From Prochlorococcus sp. AG-347-J19 (GTDB lineage: Bacteria; Cyanobacteriota; Cyanobacteriia; PCC-6307; Cyanobiaceae), in assembly GCA_003279015.1 (NCBI GenBank), contig QCBV01000004.1, forward strand, positions 62,001-126,000: DNA of 64,000 nt. Reading direction: 5' to 3'. Every line of letters starts with the position of its first letter. The stretch's first letter is position 1. Shown here in pieces: positions 10,111-19,141 of the stretch. A model generated the notes under the pieces. It saw nothing but the letters and a program-made list of their open reading frames with translations. It had not been told where the DNA came from and made no database searches. Position numbers and translations under genes: made by a program.

Positions 10111-11190
10111 TTATTGGTTTAATAATCTTTGTACTATCAAAAGTTGACTAGTATCTCTGATAATGAGTAACACACTAAGTCCAACTAAAAGAAAAAAACT
10201 TGATTGAGTAACTGCCATTTGTACTTTAACTGGCACAGGTTTACCCCTAAACCCCTCAATTAAAGTGAAAACAAGCTGTCCACCGTCTAATAGTGGTAAA
10301 GGTAATGAATTAAGAACTGCTAAATTGATGGAAATTAAAGCTGCAAATAATAAAATCCCAGTCCCTCCTTGTTCTGATAGTTGAGCGCCAATTTCGACTA
10401 TCTTGACTGGACCACTTAGTTGTTGAGCTGTTGAGGAGAAATTTGTTATTAATCCTTTATATCCTTGAATTGTTTTTATTAAAAGTGATGAGAACTCATT
10501 ATTGGTGTATCTAAAAAGCTCATAAAAGTTTTTTGTCTTTTTAGTCTCTTTTCTTATATTAGGTTGTAATTGAGCACCTATTGTGCCTCTCCCATCAACG
10601 CTTTTAGGTACCAAAGTTAAATATTTAAAAACCCCATTCCTCTCAATTTTGATAGAAATTGGTTTCTCTGATGAATTTTGAATCTCTTTTACTAAAGATG
10701 AAACGGCTCTATCGCCAGTTCCTAGAGTACTATTTTCAATTTCTAAGATTTTATCTCCTACTTCTAGACCCGCAAGATAAGCAGCTTTCTCTGGCTGAGT
10801 TGCTAAAACTAAAATTCCTGGTTCAGGATCAAATGGAATACCAACTGTAGTTACATTTAAAATAAGGATAGTGTAAGCGAGAATTAAGTTGGCAAACACT
10901 CCGGCAGAGATTACTATAACCTTTTGGATTATCGGCCTATTCTTTAGAAGATTTGGATCTTTAGGGTCAATATTGTTGAGTTCTTCATCAGGGAATGAAA
11001 CAAATCCCCCCAAAGGAAAAGCTCTTAATGAATAAGTAATGTTTTTATATTTTTTCTGAATTATTGAAGGTCCAAAACCAATTGAAAACCCATCAACGTA
11101 TATACCTTGAAATATTGCTGCAAGGAAATGCCCCATTTCGTGAAAAAAAATGAGAAATCCCAAGACAGTTATTGAGGTTAAAACATTCAT
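10111..11190 (-). CDS. rseP: Site-2-type intramembrane metalloprotease (M50)
   Basis: 359 residues. The zinc-binding HEMGH is at 17-21 inside the first membrane helix, and the second zinc ligand motif NSLPLPLLDGG lies near 293-303 in a C-terminal helix. A PDZ domain (about 130-215; KAAYLAGLEVGDKILEI) lies between. This is the RseP/S2P layout; such enzymes cut membrane-anchored anti-sigma factors or signal peptides within the bilayer. The segment GLSVLLIIRDTSQLL forms the last helix. It follows serS by 9 bp, so the two are likely co-transcribed. The substrate is unknown; the rseP name denotes the family rather than a proven sigma-E pathway. Confidence 0.93.
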   Translation of the reverse strand: MNVLTSITVLGFLIFFHEMGHFLAAIFQGIYVDGFSIGFGPSIIQKKYKNITYSLRAFPLGGFVSFPDEELNNIDPKDPNLLKNRPIIQKVIVISAGVFANLILAYTILILNVTTVGIPFDPEPGILVLATQPEKAAYLAGLEVGDKILEIENSTLGTGDRAVSSLVKEIQNSSEKPISIKIERNGVFKYLTLVPKSVDGRGTIGAQLQPNIRKETKKTKNFYELFRYTNNEFSSLLIKTIQGYKGLITNFSSTAQQLSGPVKIVEIGAQLSEQGGTGILLFAALISINLAVLNSLPLPLLDGGQLVFTLIEGFRGKPVPVKVQMAVTQSSFFLLVGLSVLLIIRDTSQLLIVQRLLNQ

Positions 11191-11199
11191 TTTTTTATT

Positions 11200-12477
11200 T
11201 TAGGCAGTTTTTAAGAAATTTGATCCAAAATATGGCACTAGAGCATCTGGAATCTTTACGCTCCCATCTATCTGTTGACCATTTTCAAGAATGGCAGCCA
11301 TTGTTCTTCCAATGGCAAGACCACTGCCATTTAACGTATGTAAATAAACATTTTTTTTATCAATTTTTGTTCTAATTGATGATCGACGTGCTTGAAAGTC
11401 TTGACAATTACTGCAACTTGAAATTTCTCTATAACATTTACTACTCGGCATCCAAACTTCAAGATCATAAGTTCTACTAGAAGAGAAGCCTAAGTCTCCA
11501 GTACAAATATCTACTAATCTGTAAGGTAGATTAAGCTTTTTTAGGATACTTTCTGCATCAGAGGTAATTTGTTTATGAGCCTCTAAAGATTTACTTGGTT
11601 CACAAAACCAATACAGCTCAACCTTATTAAATTGATGTAGTCTTATTAGACCCTTAGTATCTCTACCATAACTTCCAGCCTCTCTTCTAAAACATGGGCT
11701 ATAAGCAACATACTTAATGGGTAACTGGTTAGGATCAACAATCTCATTTTTATGAAAAGCAGTTAGCGGGACTTCAGCCGTTGGAGAAAGCCATAAATCG
11801 TCATTATTACACTTGAAACTTTCATTTGAAAATTTAGGTAATTGTCCTGATCCCTTTAAACTTTCTGAATTTACTAAGGCTGGAGGCATTAATTCTATAT
11901 AACCATTTTTAATATGCATATCGAGCATGAAGTTTATTAATGCCCTTTCTAATCTTGCCCCGTTACCAATAAGTGTAATAAAACGACTTTTTGATATTCT
12001 TGCCGATTTTGTAGAGTCAAAAAGATTAAGATTTTCTCCTATTTCCCAGTGCGATTTGAGATTTTCGGTTAATAAAGGATCTCCCCATTTTTTTATTTGT
12101 AGATTATTCCTCTCATCTTTTCCAAGAGGTGCGTCTTCGCTAGGGAAATTTGGTAAATTAGAAATTTCATCATGTATTTGCTTTTCTAATATTTTTTGTT
12201 TCTCTTCAAATTCAGAAATTTTAATTTTATACTCGTTTCCTTTTTGCTTAAGCTTATTCAGATCTTCATCATTATTATATTGAGATTTGCTAATTTTTTG
12301 GCCAATTAATTTACTTAATTTTTTACTTTCAGATTGGAGGTTTGATATTTCTATGTCAAATTCTTTTTTTTTAACAGTTAATTCATTTATTAGAGATATT
12401 TTGTAAACCTTTCCTCTTAAGGATAAATTTTTTTCAACTAAGGTTGGGTTTTCTCTTATTAATTTTTGATCTAGCAC
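11200..12477 (-). CDS. serS: Seryl-tRNA synthetase
   Basis: 425 residues. Charges tRNA-Ser. An N-terminal long coiled-coil arm (about 30-105, heptads of Lys/Glu/Leu) binds the tRNA variable arm. The class II core follows: motif 2 at [20 protein letters not shown], the serine-site region, [13 protein letters not shown], and motif 3 at [16 protein letters not shown] near the C-terminus. Same strand as the M50 protease gene downstream (9 bp). Confidence 0.98.
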   Translation of the reverse strand: MLDQKLIRENPTLVEKNLSLRGKVYKISLINELTVKKKEFDIEISNLQSESKKLSKLIGQKISKSQYNNDEDLNKLKQKGNEYKIKISEFEEKQKILEKQIHDEISNLPNFPSEDAPLGKDERNNLQIKKWGDPLLTENLKSHWEIGENLNLFDSTKSARISKSRFITLIGNGARLERALINFMLDMHIKNGYIELMPPALVNSESLKGSGQLPKFSNESFKCNNDDLWLSPTAEVPLTAFHKNEIVDPNQLPIKYVAYSPCFRREAGSYGRDTKGLIRLHQFNKVELYWFCEPSKSLEAHKQITSDAESILKKLNLPYRLVDICTGDLGFSSSRTYDLEVWMPSSKCYREISSCSNCQDFQARRSSIRTKIDKKNVYLHTLNGSGLAIGRTMAAILENGQQIDGSVKIPDALVPYFGSNFLKTA

Positions 12478-12596
12478 TCTTTTTTTTTAATACCTTAATT
12501 AAGATAGTTAATCTAAATTAATTATTATGCATTTTTGGTGAAAAATTAACTAAATTAATGATTTCTAACTTAAACAGTGTTTTCATAAATTTAAAT

Positions 12597-14066
12597 TTAG
12601 TACGATGCAGAACGAGCTCGTCCTGTAGATGACCATCTTTTTAGTAAATCAATTTGTTCTTTGGCTGTTCTGGATAATGGAACTAATTCAGAAACTGCCT
12701 TTATTAAATCTTTCTCCATAAGCTCTCTATTTTCAGAGAATGAAATATGCATCCCCTCTATTACTGATTGTTCAAGCTCTGCGCCTGAGAATCCATCCGT
12801 CCTGTCAATAATAGTAGATAAAGGAAATCTGTAATTTGGTCTTCTTTTTTTTAGGTGCAAATCTAGTATGCTTAATCTTTCTTCTGAATTTGGTAAATCA
12901 AGAAAAAATATCTCATCAAACCTACCTTTCCTTAGTAATTCAGCAGGGAGCTTGTCTATTGCATTAGCGGTAGCAATAACGAATACTGCCGATTCTTTTT
13001 CCGCCATCCAAGTTAGCAAACTTGCCAAAACTCTTTGACTTGTACCTCCATCACTTCTGGCATCACCACCAAAGCCCTTATCAATTTCGTCGATCCAAAG
13101 GATACATGGTGACATGGCCTCAGCTCTCGAGATTGTTTCTCTTGTTCTAGCCTCGCTTGAACCAACAAGGCTAGAAAATAGCCTTCCTACATCCAATCTA
13201 AGAAGCGGCATTGACCAACTCTTGGAAATTGATTTTGCGGTAAGTGATTTCCCTGTTCCTTGTGCTCCCACAAGTAAGACTCCTTTTGGAATAGGTAGTC
13301 CATAGTCTCTTGCCTCTTTAGAAAATGCTCTATGTCTTTGATTAAGCCAAACTTTTAAAACATCTAAACCTCCAATATCAGCTTGACTTGATTTAGCTTC
13401 AAAAAACTCTAAAATTTCACTTCTAGCGATAACTTGTTTTTTCTCTTCAAGAATATCTTTGATATCTTCTCTACTTATTTTCCCTCTTTGAGCAAGTGCC
13501 TTTGCAGTAACTTGCTTTACTTTAATTTCGGTTAATCCACTTGAAGCTATAGAAAGTTCGTTTAAGTCTTGTTCATCAAGATTCGAATTGGTATTAATAG
13601 CAATTTTATTGATTAGATCTTTTAATTCTTTTTGATCAGGTAAAGGTAAGTTTAAAATTGTCATTAATTCATCCAGATCTTCTGATTTTGGGAATAAATG
13701 GGAACAAATAATTAAATTGTGACTAGTTTCCTTGAGCACTGAAGCAAGTTCTTTAATGGTTCTATTAATAGATGGATCATCATAAAATTTGTGAAAATCT
13801 TTAACTAATAAAACTGTTGAAGCTTCGGAATTTTGTTCCTTAAGCCAATTAAGCACACCCAACGGATTTTGAGAAAATTTACCTTCTTCATTTATTAACC
13901 CTCTAATGCCGCAAACATAATCCCAGCAAATAAATCTTTTTATATTTAATCTTTCACAAGAGAAATTAACTAATTTTTCTAATCTTTCTTCTTCTTTTGT
14001 CCTTATCCATAATAATGAAGTTCTTGATTTTATGAGTAATTCTAAATTTCTACACCAAGAATTCAT
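12597..14066 (-). CDS. ycf46: AAA-type ATPase, Ycf46 family
   Basis: 489 residues. N-terminal ~210 residues form a Ycf46-specific domain. The AAA module begins after SQADIGGLDVLKVWL, with Walker A GAQGTGKS at 267-274, Walker B LWIDEIDKG near 324, arginine-finger region LLRKGRFDEIFF and the small helical lid ending near residue 460. Ycf46 is encoded in many algal plastids and all cyanobacteria; in cyanobacteria it has been linked to CO2/photosynthesis regulation, though the mechanism is unsettled. It lies 14 bp upstream-to-downstream of yidC on the same strand. Confidence 0.93.
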   Translation of the reverse strand: MNSWCRNLELLIKSRTSLLWIRTKEEERLEKLVNFSCERLNIKRFICWDYVCGIRGLINEEGKFSQNPLGVLNWLKEQNSEASTVLLVKDFHKFYDDPSINRTIKELASVLKETSHNLIICSHLFPKSEDLDELMTILNLPLPDQKELKDLINKIAINTNSNLDEQDLNELSIASSGLTEIKVKQVTAKALAQRGKISREDIKDILEEKKQVIARSEILEFFEAKSSQADIGGLDVLKVWLNQRHRAFSKEARDYGLPIPKGVLLVGAQGTGKSLTAKSISKSWSMPLLRLDVGRLFSSLVGSSEARTRETISRAEAMSPCILWIDEIDKGFGGDARSDGGTSQRVLASLLTWMAEKESAVFVIATANAIDKLPAELLRKGRFDEIFFLDLPNSEERLSILDLHLKKRRPNYRFPLSTIIDRTDGFSGAELEQSVIEGMHISFSENRELMEKDLIKAVSELVPLSRTAKEQIDLLKRWSSTGRARSASY

Positions 14067-14080
14067 TATTAATATTTAAG

Positions 14081-15223
14081 CTATTTTTTACTGTTAGGTT
14101 CAAAAGGTAATCTTTTATCTGAGATGGTTGATGCAGAAGTTGTAATTACTTCATTTTTCGCCAATAATTGTTGATCCAAAATTTTCTGTAGATTCTCAGG
14201 AAGTGCTTCTTTATTAAGAAGAAAAGTTTGAAATGCCTGGAATATATTTGCAACAACCATGTATAGTAATACGCCTGCTGGTAGGGGGAAAAACAAAAAC
14301 ATACCAGTAATCATGACTGGTGTAATTTTGTTAGCTGTAGATTGCTGTGGATTTGCAGGCATTCCCTGACTAGATAAAACTTGAGAAAGAAGTAAAGTTA
14401 ATCCGAAGGCACCAACTAGTGCAGCAATATCCCAGTTAATAGCCCCATCAACATAAAAACCAACCTGACCAAGGGCTTTGATAAAAAGAAAACCGCTTTT
14501 AGCAGCTAAACCAGGAATTTTTGCTTCAATTGTTGCATCACCTGGTTTAATTGCGGTTACTGTACCGTCTTGAGAAACTTTTAGATTTTCGGATCCTTTT
14601 GAAACCTTCCAAGTAGGGAGGAACTTTGATCCATTATCGTATTTAGATAAGACTTCCGAATAGCTATTACCATTAGTTGTTTGCAAATTTATTTTGATTG
14701 ATTCTTCTGTTCCTATTTTTGTTCCACTAGGAATAGTGGCAATTACAGGAAAATGTGATTTTTCGGTAATAAATATTGAGTGCCTTGGGGATTTGTAAGG
14801 TTTTGGATCAATAGCTGCAATTTGATCTTGTGGTAAGACCTTTAAATTTATGTTGTAAGGAACATCAGCAAATGGAGATCCCCTTAAAGTTGCGAACAAT
14901 GCAAATAGCACAGGCATTTGTACAATCAATGGAAGGCAACCAGCAAGGGGACTGCCAAATTCATTCATTAATTTTCCTAATTCTTCTTGCTGTTTCTTTG
15001 GATCACCTGAAAACTTAGATTTTATTTCTGCTTGCCTTTTTTGCATTACTGGTTGAGCAATTTTCATCCTTCTTGCGCTTCTAATTGAACCGGCGCTTAA
15101 GGGAAAAAGAGCAATTCTAATTACGACTGTTAATGCAACAATCGCTAAACCATAACTGGGAACTAAACCGTAGAAAAAATCTAGAATCGGGATAAGTAGT
15201 TTTTCTGAAATGAACCCTATCAC
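14081..15223 (-). CDS. yidC: Membrane protein insertase YidC/Alb3/Oxa1
   Basis: 380 residues. Inserts and folds membrane proteins, in cyanobacteria including thylakoid subunits. The first conserved helix region ([20 protein letters not shown]), then [12 protein letters not shown] with the conserved Arg in the hydrophilic groove, and [21 protein letters not shown] ~110-residue loop (about 130-250) separates helices and resembles the extended periplasmic/lumenal loop of cyanobacterial members, with a Big-like [12 protein letters not shown] stretch. Helices resume near 265 and 300. It closes the conserved cluster rpmH-rnpA-PH protein-yidC. Confidence 0.96.
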   Translation of the reverse strand: MIGFISEKLLIPILDFFYGLVPSYGLAIVALTVVIRIALFPLSAGSIRSARRMKIAQPVMQKRQAEIKSKFSGDPKKQQEELGKLMNEFGSPLAGCLPLIVQMPVLFALFATLRGSPFADVPYNINLKVLPQDQIAAIDPKPYKSPRHSIFITEKSHFPVIATIPSGTKIGTEESIKINLQTTNGNSYSEVLSKYDNGSKFLPTWKVSKGSENLKVSQDGTVTAIKPGDATIEAKIPGLAAKSGFLFIKALGQVGFYVDGAINWDIAALVGAFGLTLLLSQVLSSQGMPANPQQSTANKITPVMITGMFLFFPLPAGVLLYMVVANIFQAFQTFLLNKEALPENLQKILDQQLLAKNEVITTSASTISDKRLPFEPNSKK

Positions 15224-15295
15224 GATATTAAAGAGAGTGAAATTTTACTAGACATTTTATTTTACAGGAAAAAAAGGTTTTTGTAATCAATTTAT

Positions 15296-15709
15296 TTAGG
15301 ATTTAGTAGCAAATCCTTCTACTTCGTTGAGGTTTGGGATTTGTGATCTTTTATTTATATTTTCTTCAATAAATTTTTGTTTTTCTCTGAATATAGGCAA
15401 TGATTTCATTTCAACTTTTGATCCATCATTGAGAATAAGAACCATGTCACCGTATGATCCGAATCCCCTTGGAATGGATCTGATTTCTTCGATGTTACTT
15501 AATGAAACCTGAGTTTTGTTTCTGCCAAACCAACCACCATCTATTGTAATTCTTTTATTTGTAATTTTGTATCTCAACCACAATGCTCTAACTAATGCGG
15601 CAAGGGTAAATGGCAAACCAAGAATAGTTATTCCTGCAATAAGATTTATTATTAAATCGCTTTTTGCCGGACCACCTTCATAAAAGGTTTCTTCATTTAT
15701 GTTAATCAT
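15296..15709 (-). CDS. PH-domain membrane protein (bPH2/DUF304-like) of the rnpA-yidC cluster
   Basis: 137 residues. A hydrophobic helix pair near 20-50 (LIINLIAGITILGLPFTLAALV) is followed by a pleckstrin-homology-like domain: RYKITNKRITIDGGWFGRN, then VSLSNIEEIRSIPRGFGSYGDMVLI. This is the bacterial PH-domain-2 pattern. Its start overlaps the rnpA stop by 4 bp, and yidC follows by 72 bp. The placement between rnpA and yidC is the usual cyanobacterial order, suggesting a role in membrane biogenesis; that is inference. Confidence 0.85.
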   Translation of the reverse strand: MININEETFYEGGPAKSDLIINLIAGITILGLPFTLAALVRALWLRYKITNKRITIDGGWFGRNKTQVSLSNIEEIRSIPRGFGSYGDMVLILNDGSKVEMKSLPIFREKQKFIEENINKRSQIPNLNEVEGFATKS

Positions 15710-16092
15710 TTGATTAGACGAGATTTGAACATTAAGTTTTGAAATTCCTCCAAAAGTGCATTTTTATCATTGCAGAAATCTCCAATTTTTAGGTTAACAA
15801 GTAACCAATAAGGTTTGTGGTTATTAATTTTTTGAATATTTGTTAATAACCATTCATGTAAAGTCCTTCTTATTTTATTTCTTTCCACAGCTTTTTTTGA
15901 AACTTTTTTACTGACTGCAATTGCTACCCTTAAATTATTTGAAGAATTTATGAATTTATGGGATGAGAAGATATCAGGATTTGATTTTGCTACCTTAAAG
16001 GTCATTAATTTTCCATAATATGATATCGAATTTTTATGGATATAGTTAAAAGTTCTATGACCTTTTAAACGCATATCTTTTGGTAAGGCCAT
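15706..16092 (-). CDS. rnpA: Ribonuclease P protein component
   Basis: 128 residues. Basic protein that helps RNase P RNA mature tRNA 5' ends. The N-terminus MALPKDMRLKGHRTFNYI and the RNR-type motif, here AVERNKIRRTLHEWL near residues 76-90, are characteristic. It lies 12 bp after rpmH and overlaps the PH-domain gene by 4 bp, so it is part of one transcription unit. Confidence 0.96.
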   Translation of the reverse strand: MALPKDMRLKGHRTFNYIHKNSISYYGKLMTFKVAKSNPDIFSSHKFINSSNNLRVAIAVSKKVSKKAVERNKIRRTLHEWLLTNIQKINNHKPYWLLVNLKIGDFCNDKNALLEEFQNLMFKSRLIK

Positions 16093-16104
16093 TTTAATTA
16101 AAAA

Positions 16105-16242
16105 TTAGACAGCTATTCTTTCTCTACCTTTTTGTCTTCTGCTTTTAATAACTCTTCTACCAGTATGAGAACGCATTCTTACTCTAAAACCAGATACGCG
16201 TTTTCTTTTTCTTGAAGTTCCACCAAAAGTTCTTTTAGTCAT
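16105..16242 (-). CDS. rpmH: 50S ribosomal protein L34
   Basis: 45 residues, read directly because it is short. The sequence begins [20 protein letters not shown] and continues with [20 protein letters not shown], the bL34 signature. ATG at 16242-16240, TAA at 16107-16105. It heads the cluster rpmH-rnpA-PH protein-yidC, the standard order found near the origin in many bacteria. No origin-like DnaA-box array was noticed upstream. Confidence 0.98.
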
Positions 16243-16272
16243 TTTTTTTATTATCCTTTATTAATTTATCAT

Positions 16273-16851
16273 TTAATCGATCCTTATAGTCGAGCTTCCT
16301 AAATAACTTAAAACTGTATTTCCTTTTAGCTGCCCATATAAATGGAATTGATAAAGTCCTGATCTTTTTGGATTAATCACTTTTAAAACAATGGCATAAC
16401 TTTCTTTATTAGCTGGGATTGGTTTGTAGGGATATATATCAAGTGATCTTAAGCCTGATTCCTGAGAATTAATTTCAATATCAGCAGGAATATCATCTAT
16501 ACATTTAGTTCTATTCTCGAAACCACCTATTCTTACATTACAAAACTTGATTTTTTCTACTTTTAGATCAGATTCAAAGGTTTTAGGGATGGCTAGATTT
16601 ATCCTCAATAATTCAGTATTTCTATCAACTGGCCTCAAGAAAAAATAAATCTTATTTCTAAATCTTTTTTTATTTTCTTTTTGAAACCACTTTAATCTTT
16701 TTATCCCGGAATTCTGGTCCCATTGGAATTCAAACCCTGCTTTGGCTTCTTGGATCTTATTAAAAAATGGAGTAGAAACTAAAATTGTAGGGATAAGTAG
16801 AAATCTAAATACGTTAATATTAAAAATAAGTTTTTTTGTTTTTTTTTGCAT
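16273..16851 (-). CDS. DUF2808-type secreted protein
   Basis: 192 residues. A signal peptide is likely: a basic start (QKKTKKLIF), a hydrophobic core (FRFLLIPTILVSTPFF) and an Ala-containing cleavage region near KIQEAKAG. The body matches the cyanobacterial DUF2808 pattern: LLRINLAIPKTFES, PADIEINSQESGLRSLDIYP, KPIPANKESYAIVLKVINP and a terminal LYQFHLYGQ segment. Function is unknown; homologues are predicted to be periplasmic or surface-exposed. It is just upstream of rpmH on the same strand (30 bp), so read-through is possible. Confidence 0.8.
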   Translation of the reverse strand: MQKKTKKLIFNINVFRFLLIPTILVSTPFFNKIQEAKAGFEFQWDQNSGIKRLKWFQKENKKRFRNKIYFFLRPVDRNTELLRINLAIPKTFESDLKVEKIKFCNVRIGGFENRTKCIDDIPADIEINSQESGLRSLDIYPYKPIPANKESYAIVLKVINPKRSGLYQFHLYGQLKGNTVLSYLGSSTIRID

Positions 16852-16918
16852 TGATTAAATAAATTTTGAGGTTTTAAAAAGCCTGTCCAAATTTAAAGTA
16901 GAAACTTTTGTACTAAGG

Positions 16919-17302
16919 TTAACATCTATCTGTCCTCAATTTTGCTGCTCCTCTTAAGTAAGGGTGCTTTATAGGATTATTTTTTGGCAATAAAACTTGA
17001 GCCATTATTCTTATACAAAAATCTAGATCATTCGATACGTACATTTGTTGGCAATCTAAAAATGCTACTGAATCAAGTCCACTAAATTTCCTCGCAACTG
17101 AAGCAGGGAAACATGCATCCAGATCTCTTGTTGTGGTGAACGTTATCGATAATATGTTCATCTTATTTAAATTGTTGCGTGTAATTAATTCATCTATTAA
17201 TTCCACTACAGCATTTTTAATTTCATTAATTGAATTACCAGATGCCGTTGTAGCGCCTCGAATAAATGAAATTTTATAGTCATCATTCATTTTTTCTTGC
17301 AT
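16919..17302 (-). CDS. aroH: Chorismate mutase, AroH class
   Basis: 127 residues. Converts chorismate to prephenate for Phe/Tyr. The trimeric AroH fold is indicated by IRGATTASGNS near 14-24 (the Arg equivalent to B. subtilis Arg7), TTTRDLDACFPASVARKFSG (Arg63 equivalent), CIRIM (Arg90 equivalent) and HPYLRGA (Tyr108 equivalent). At the active-site strand it reads LDCQQMYV where B. subtilis has TCMQEMDV, so Cys75 becomes Asp and Glu78 becomes Gln by my alignment. It lies 6 bp after the sppA stop-to-start junction on the same strand, suggesting co-transcription. Confidence 0.93.
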   Translation of the reverse strand: MQEKMNDDYKISFIRGATTASGNSINEIKNAVVELIDELITRNNLNKMNILSITFTTTRDLDACFPASVARKFSGLDSVAFLDCQQMYVSNDLDFCIRIMAQVLLPKNNPIKHPYLRGAAKLRTDRC

Positions 17303-17308
17303 ATATTT

Positions 17309-18118
17309 TTAAGGCTTATAAAGCCAAAGTATTTTATTAGATGAATCAATCTCAAAAAAGATACTATTGATAACTTTTTCAATAATTTTACTTCCAGGGA
17401 TTAGTCCAAGTATTTTCTTTTTTTTCTTTCCAAATGTTAAGGGCTGAATTTTAGGATCAATATTAACCATTTTTGCAGCAAGTTCCCTTGCAACAAATTC
17501 ATCTCCAACTTCATCAACTAGACCTAGTTCTTTTGCTTGCGTTCCTGTAAAAATTCTTCCATCGGCAAATTTTATAACTTCTTCAACAGGTAAATTTCTG
17601 CCTAAAGCAACCGCTTCAGTAAATTGTTTGTAGCTTTCATCAATAAGACTTTGAAGCAGTCGTCTTCCCTCCTCACTTAAGGGTTTATCTGGTGAAAGTA
17701 TATCTTTAAATACACCGCTTTTAACAGTCTCAAATTTTATCCCGACTTTATCTAATAATTCAGATAAATTATTTCCTCTTATAATTACACCAATAGATCC
17801 TGTTATTGTGCCTGGATTTGCAACAATTTTGTCAGATGCAACACCAATGTAAACACCTCCAGATGCTGATATATTTCCAAAACTGGCAATGACTTTACAT
17901 CCTTTATCTTTTAATCTTTTAATAGCTGAATATATTTCTTGGCTATCTCCGACAGTACCTCCTGGAGAATCAATTCTCACGATTAAAGCAGGAAATTCTC
18001 TATCCTCAATTTGTTTGAGAGCTTTAAGAACAGAAACTCTTGTTGAACTTGTAATGGGCTCATCAATTACGATACGAGCCATTCTTTTTTTTGATTTTCG
18101 TCTAAAAGGCCAAATCAT
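17309..18118 (-). CDS. sppA: Signal peptide peptidase SppA (short form)
   Basis: 269 residues using the ATG at 18118. The longer reading frame to 18283 adds 55 residues that run through the start of the divergent transporter gene and look non-homologous, so I prefer MIWPFRRKSKKRM as the N-terminus. SppA is a membrane-associated Ser/Lys protease that clears signal peptides. Family motifs: RIDSPGGTVGDSQEIYSAI, ISASGGVYIG with the nucleophile Ser, TGSIGVI, and the YKQFTEAVALGR region. This is the single-domain form. The aroH start follows 6 bp downstream. Confidence 0.93.
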   Translation of the reverse strand: MIWPFRRKSKKRMARIVIDEPITSSTRVSVLKALKQIEDREFPALIVRIDSPGGTVGDSQEIYSAIKRLKDKGCKVIASFGNISASGGVYIGVASDKIVANPGTITGSIGVIIRGNNLSELLDKVGIKFETVKSGVFKDILSPDKPLSEEGRRLLQSLIDESYKQFTEAVALGRNLPVEEVIKFADGRIFTGTQAKELGLVDEVGDEFVARELAAKMVNIDPKIQPLTFGKKKKKILGLIPGSKIIEKVINSIFFEIDSSNKILWLYKP

Positions 18119-18170
18119 TCTTTTAAGGTAAAAACATAAAACTACTTTAAAAAGATTATCAGGACACCTA

Positions 18171-19112
18171 ATGAATTCAATCCTAAATTGGTTTTTAATG
18201 ATACTCCCTTTTGCACTTTGGGGTACTTCAATGGCGGCTATGACTCCCTTAGTATCTAGTGCTGGACCAGAGTTTGTTGCCACTTTAAGATTACTTCCTG
18301 CAGGAATTCTTGTTCTAATTACAACATATTTGTTTAAAAGAGATCTGAAAATTTATAGTTGCGATTTGAAGTGGTTTTTTGTTTTTACAATTGTTGACGC
18401 CACTTTTTTTCAGTTATTTTTAACATATGGCATTGAAAAAACTGGAGCAGGATTAGGCTCTGTATTAATTGATTCTCAACCACTCTTGGTTGCTATTTTA
18501 GCGAGAGCAATTTTTGGTAATTTAATTAATCCCATAGGATGGTTAGGCTTACTTTTTGGCCTGGGTGGAATAGTATTCTTAGGTTTTCCGCAAGAGTTTT
18601 TAGAAAATTGGTGGTTAATGTCAGATACTGCCATGACTGATGTGACTTTTAATATTGGAGAGCTTTGGATGCTTGCAGCATCTCTAGCCATGGCACTAGG
18701 AACTATTTTAATTAGATTCACTTGCACTAAAAGCGACCCAGTTGCCGTTACAGGGTGGCATATGGTTTTAGGGAGTTTCCCTTTAATTATTAAGCATTGT
18801 TTAAACTCAAATTTTCAAATTATCCCAGATTGGTCAATATTCGATTGGGGACTGATGTCATTCGCAAGTATTTTTGGAGGGGCAATTGCTTATGGATTGT
18901 TTTTCTACTTTGCTAATAATAAAGAAATAACTGGATTTAGTACACTTGCATTTTTAACTCCTGTATTTGCTCTTCTCAGTGGAGGTGTTTGGTTAGATGA
19001 GAGACTAACCATTGTTCAATGGATAGGAGCAGTTTTTGTTCTTATCTCAGTATTTTTTGTTAGCCAGAGAAAGTCATTATGGGAAAATAAATTCTCAGAT
19101 ACTAATATTTAA
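18171..19112 (+). CDS. EamA-family (DMT) transporter
   Basis: 313 residues with ten predicted membrane segments in two EamA repeats (about 5-140 and 165-305). Markers include PFALWGTSMAAM near the start, the first-repeat end GWLGLLFGLGGIVFLG, and the second-repeat LAFLTPVFALLSGGVWLDERL with the conserved Pro and Glu, ending GAVFVLISVFFVSQ. Such proteins export or import small metabolites (amino acids, nucleotide bases, riboflavin). The substrate cannot be told. Divergent from sppA with 52 bp between starts, and followed 29 bp later by a glycosyltransferase. Confidence 0.9.
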   Translation: MNSILNWFLMILPFALWGTSMAAMTPLVSSAGPEFVATLRLLPAGILVLITTYLFKRDLKIYSCDLKWFFVFTIVDATFFQLFLTYGIEKTGAGLGSVLIDSQPLLVAILARAIFGNLINPIGWLGLLFGLGGIVFLGFPQEFLENWWLMSDTAMTDVTFNIGELWMLAASLAMALGTILIRFTCTKSDPVAVTGWHMVLGSFPLIIKHCLNSNFQIIPDWSIFDWGLMSFASIFGGAIAYGLFFYFANNKEITGFSTLAFLTPVFALLSGGVWLDERLTIVQWIGAVFVLISVFFVSQRKSLWENKFSDTNI

Positions 19113-19141
19113 TTAGTCTCTTGGAGTAAAAAAGTTCAATA

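Noticed and set aside
11927-12283. 118-residue plus-strand open frame
   Set aside because: Antisense to serS and Ser/Phe-rich as expected for the complement of Lys/Glu codons.
18119-18283. 55-residue N-terminal extension of sppA
   Set aside because: Overlaps the divergent EamA gene start and its sequence does not resemble SppA; ATG at 18118 preferred.
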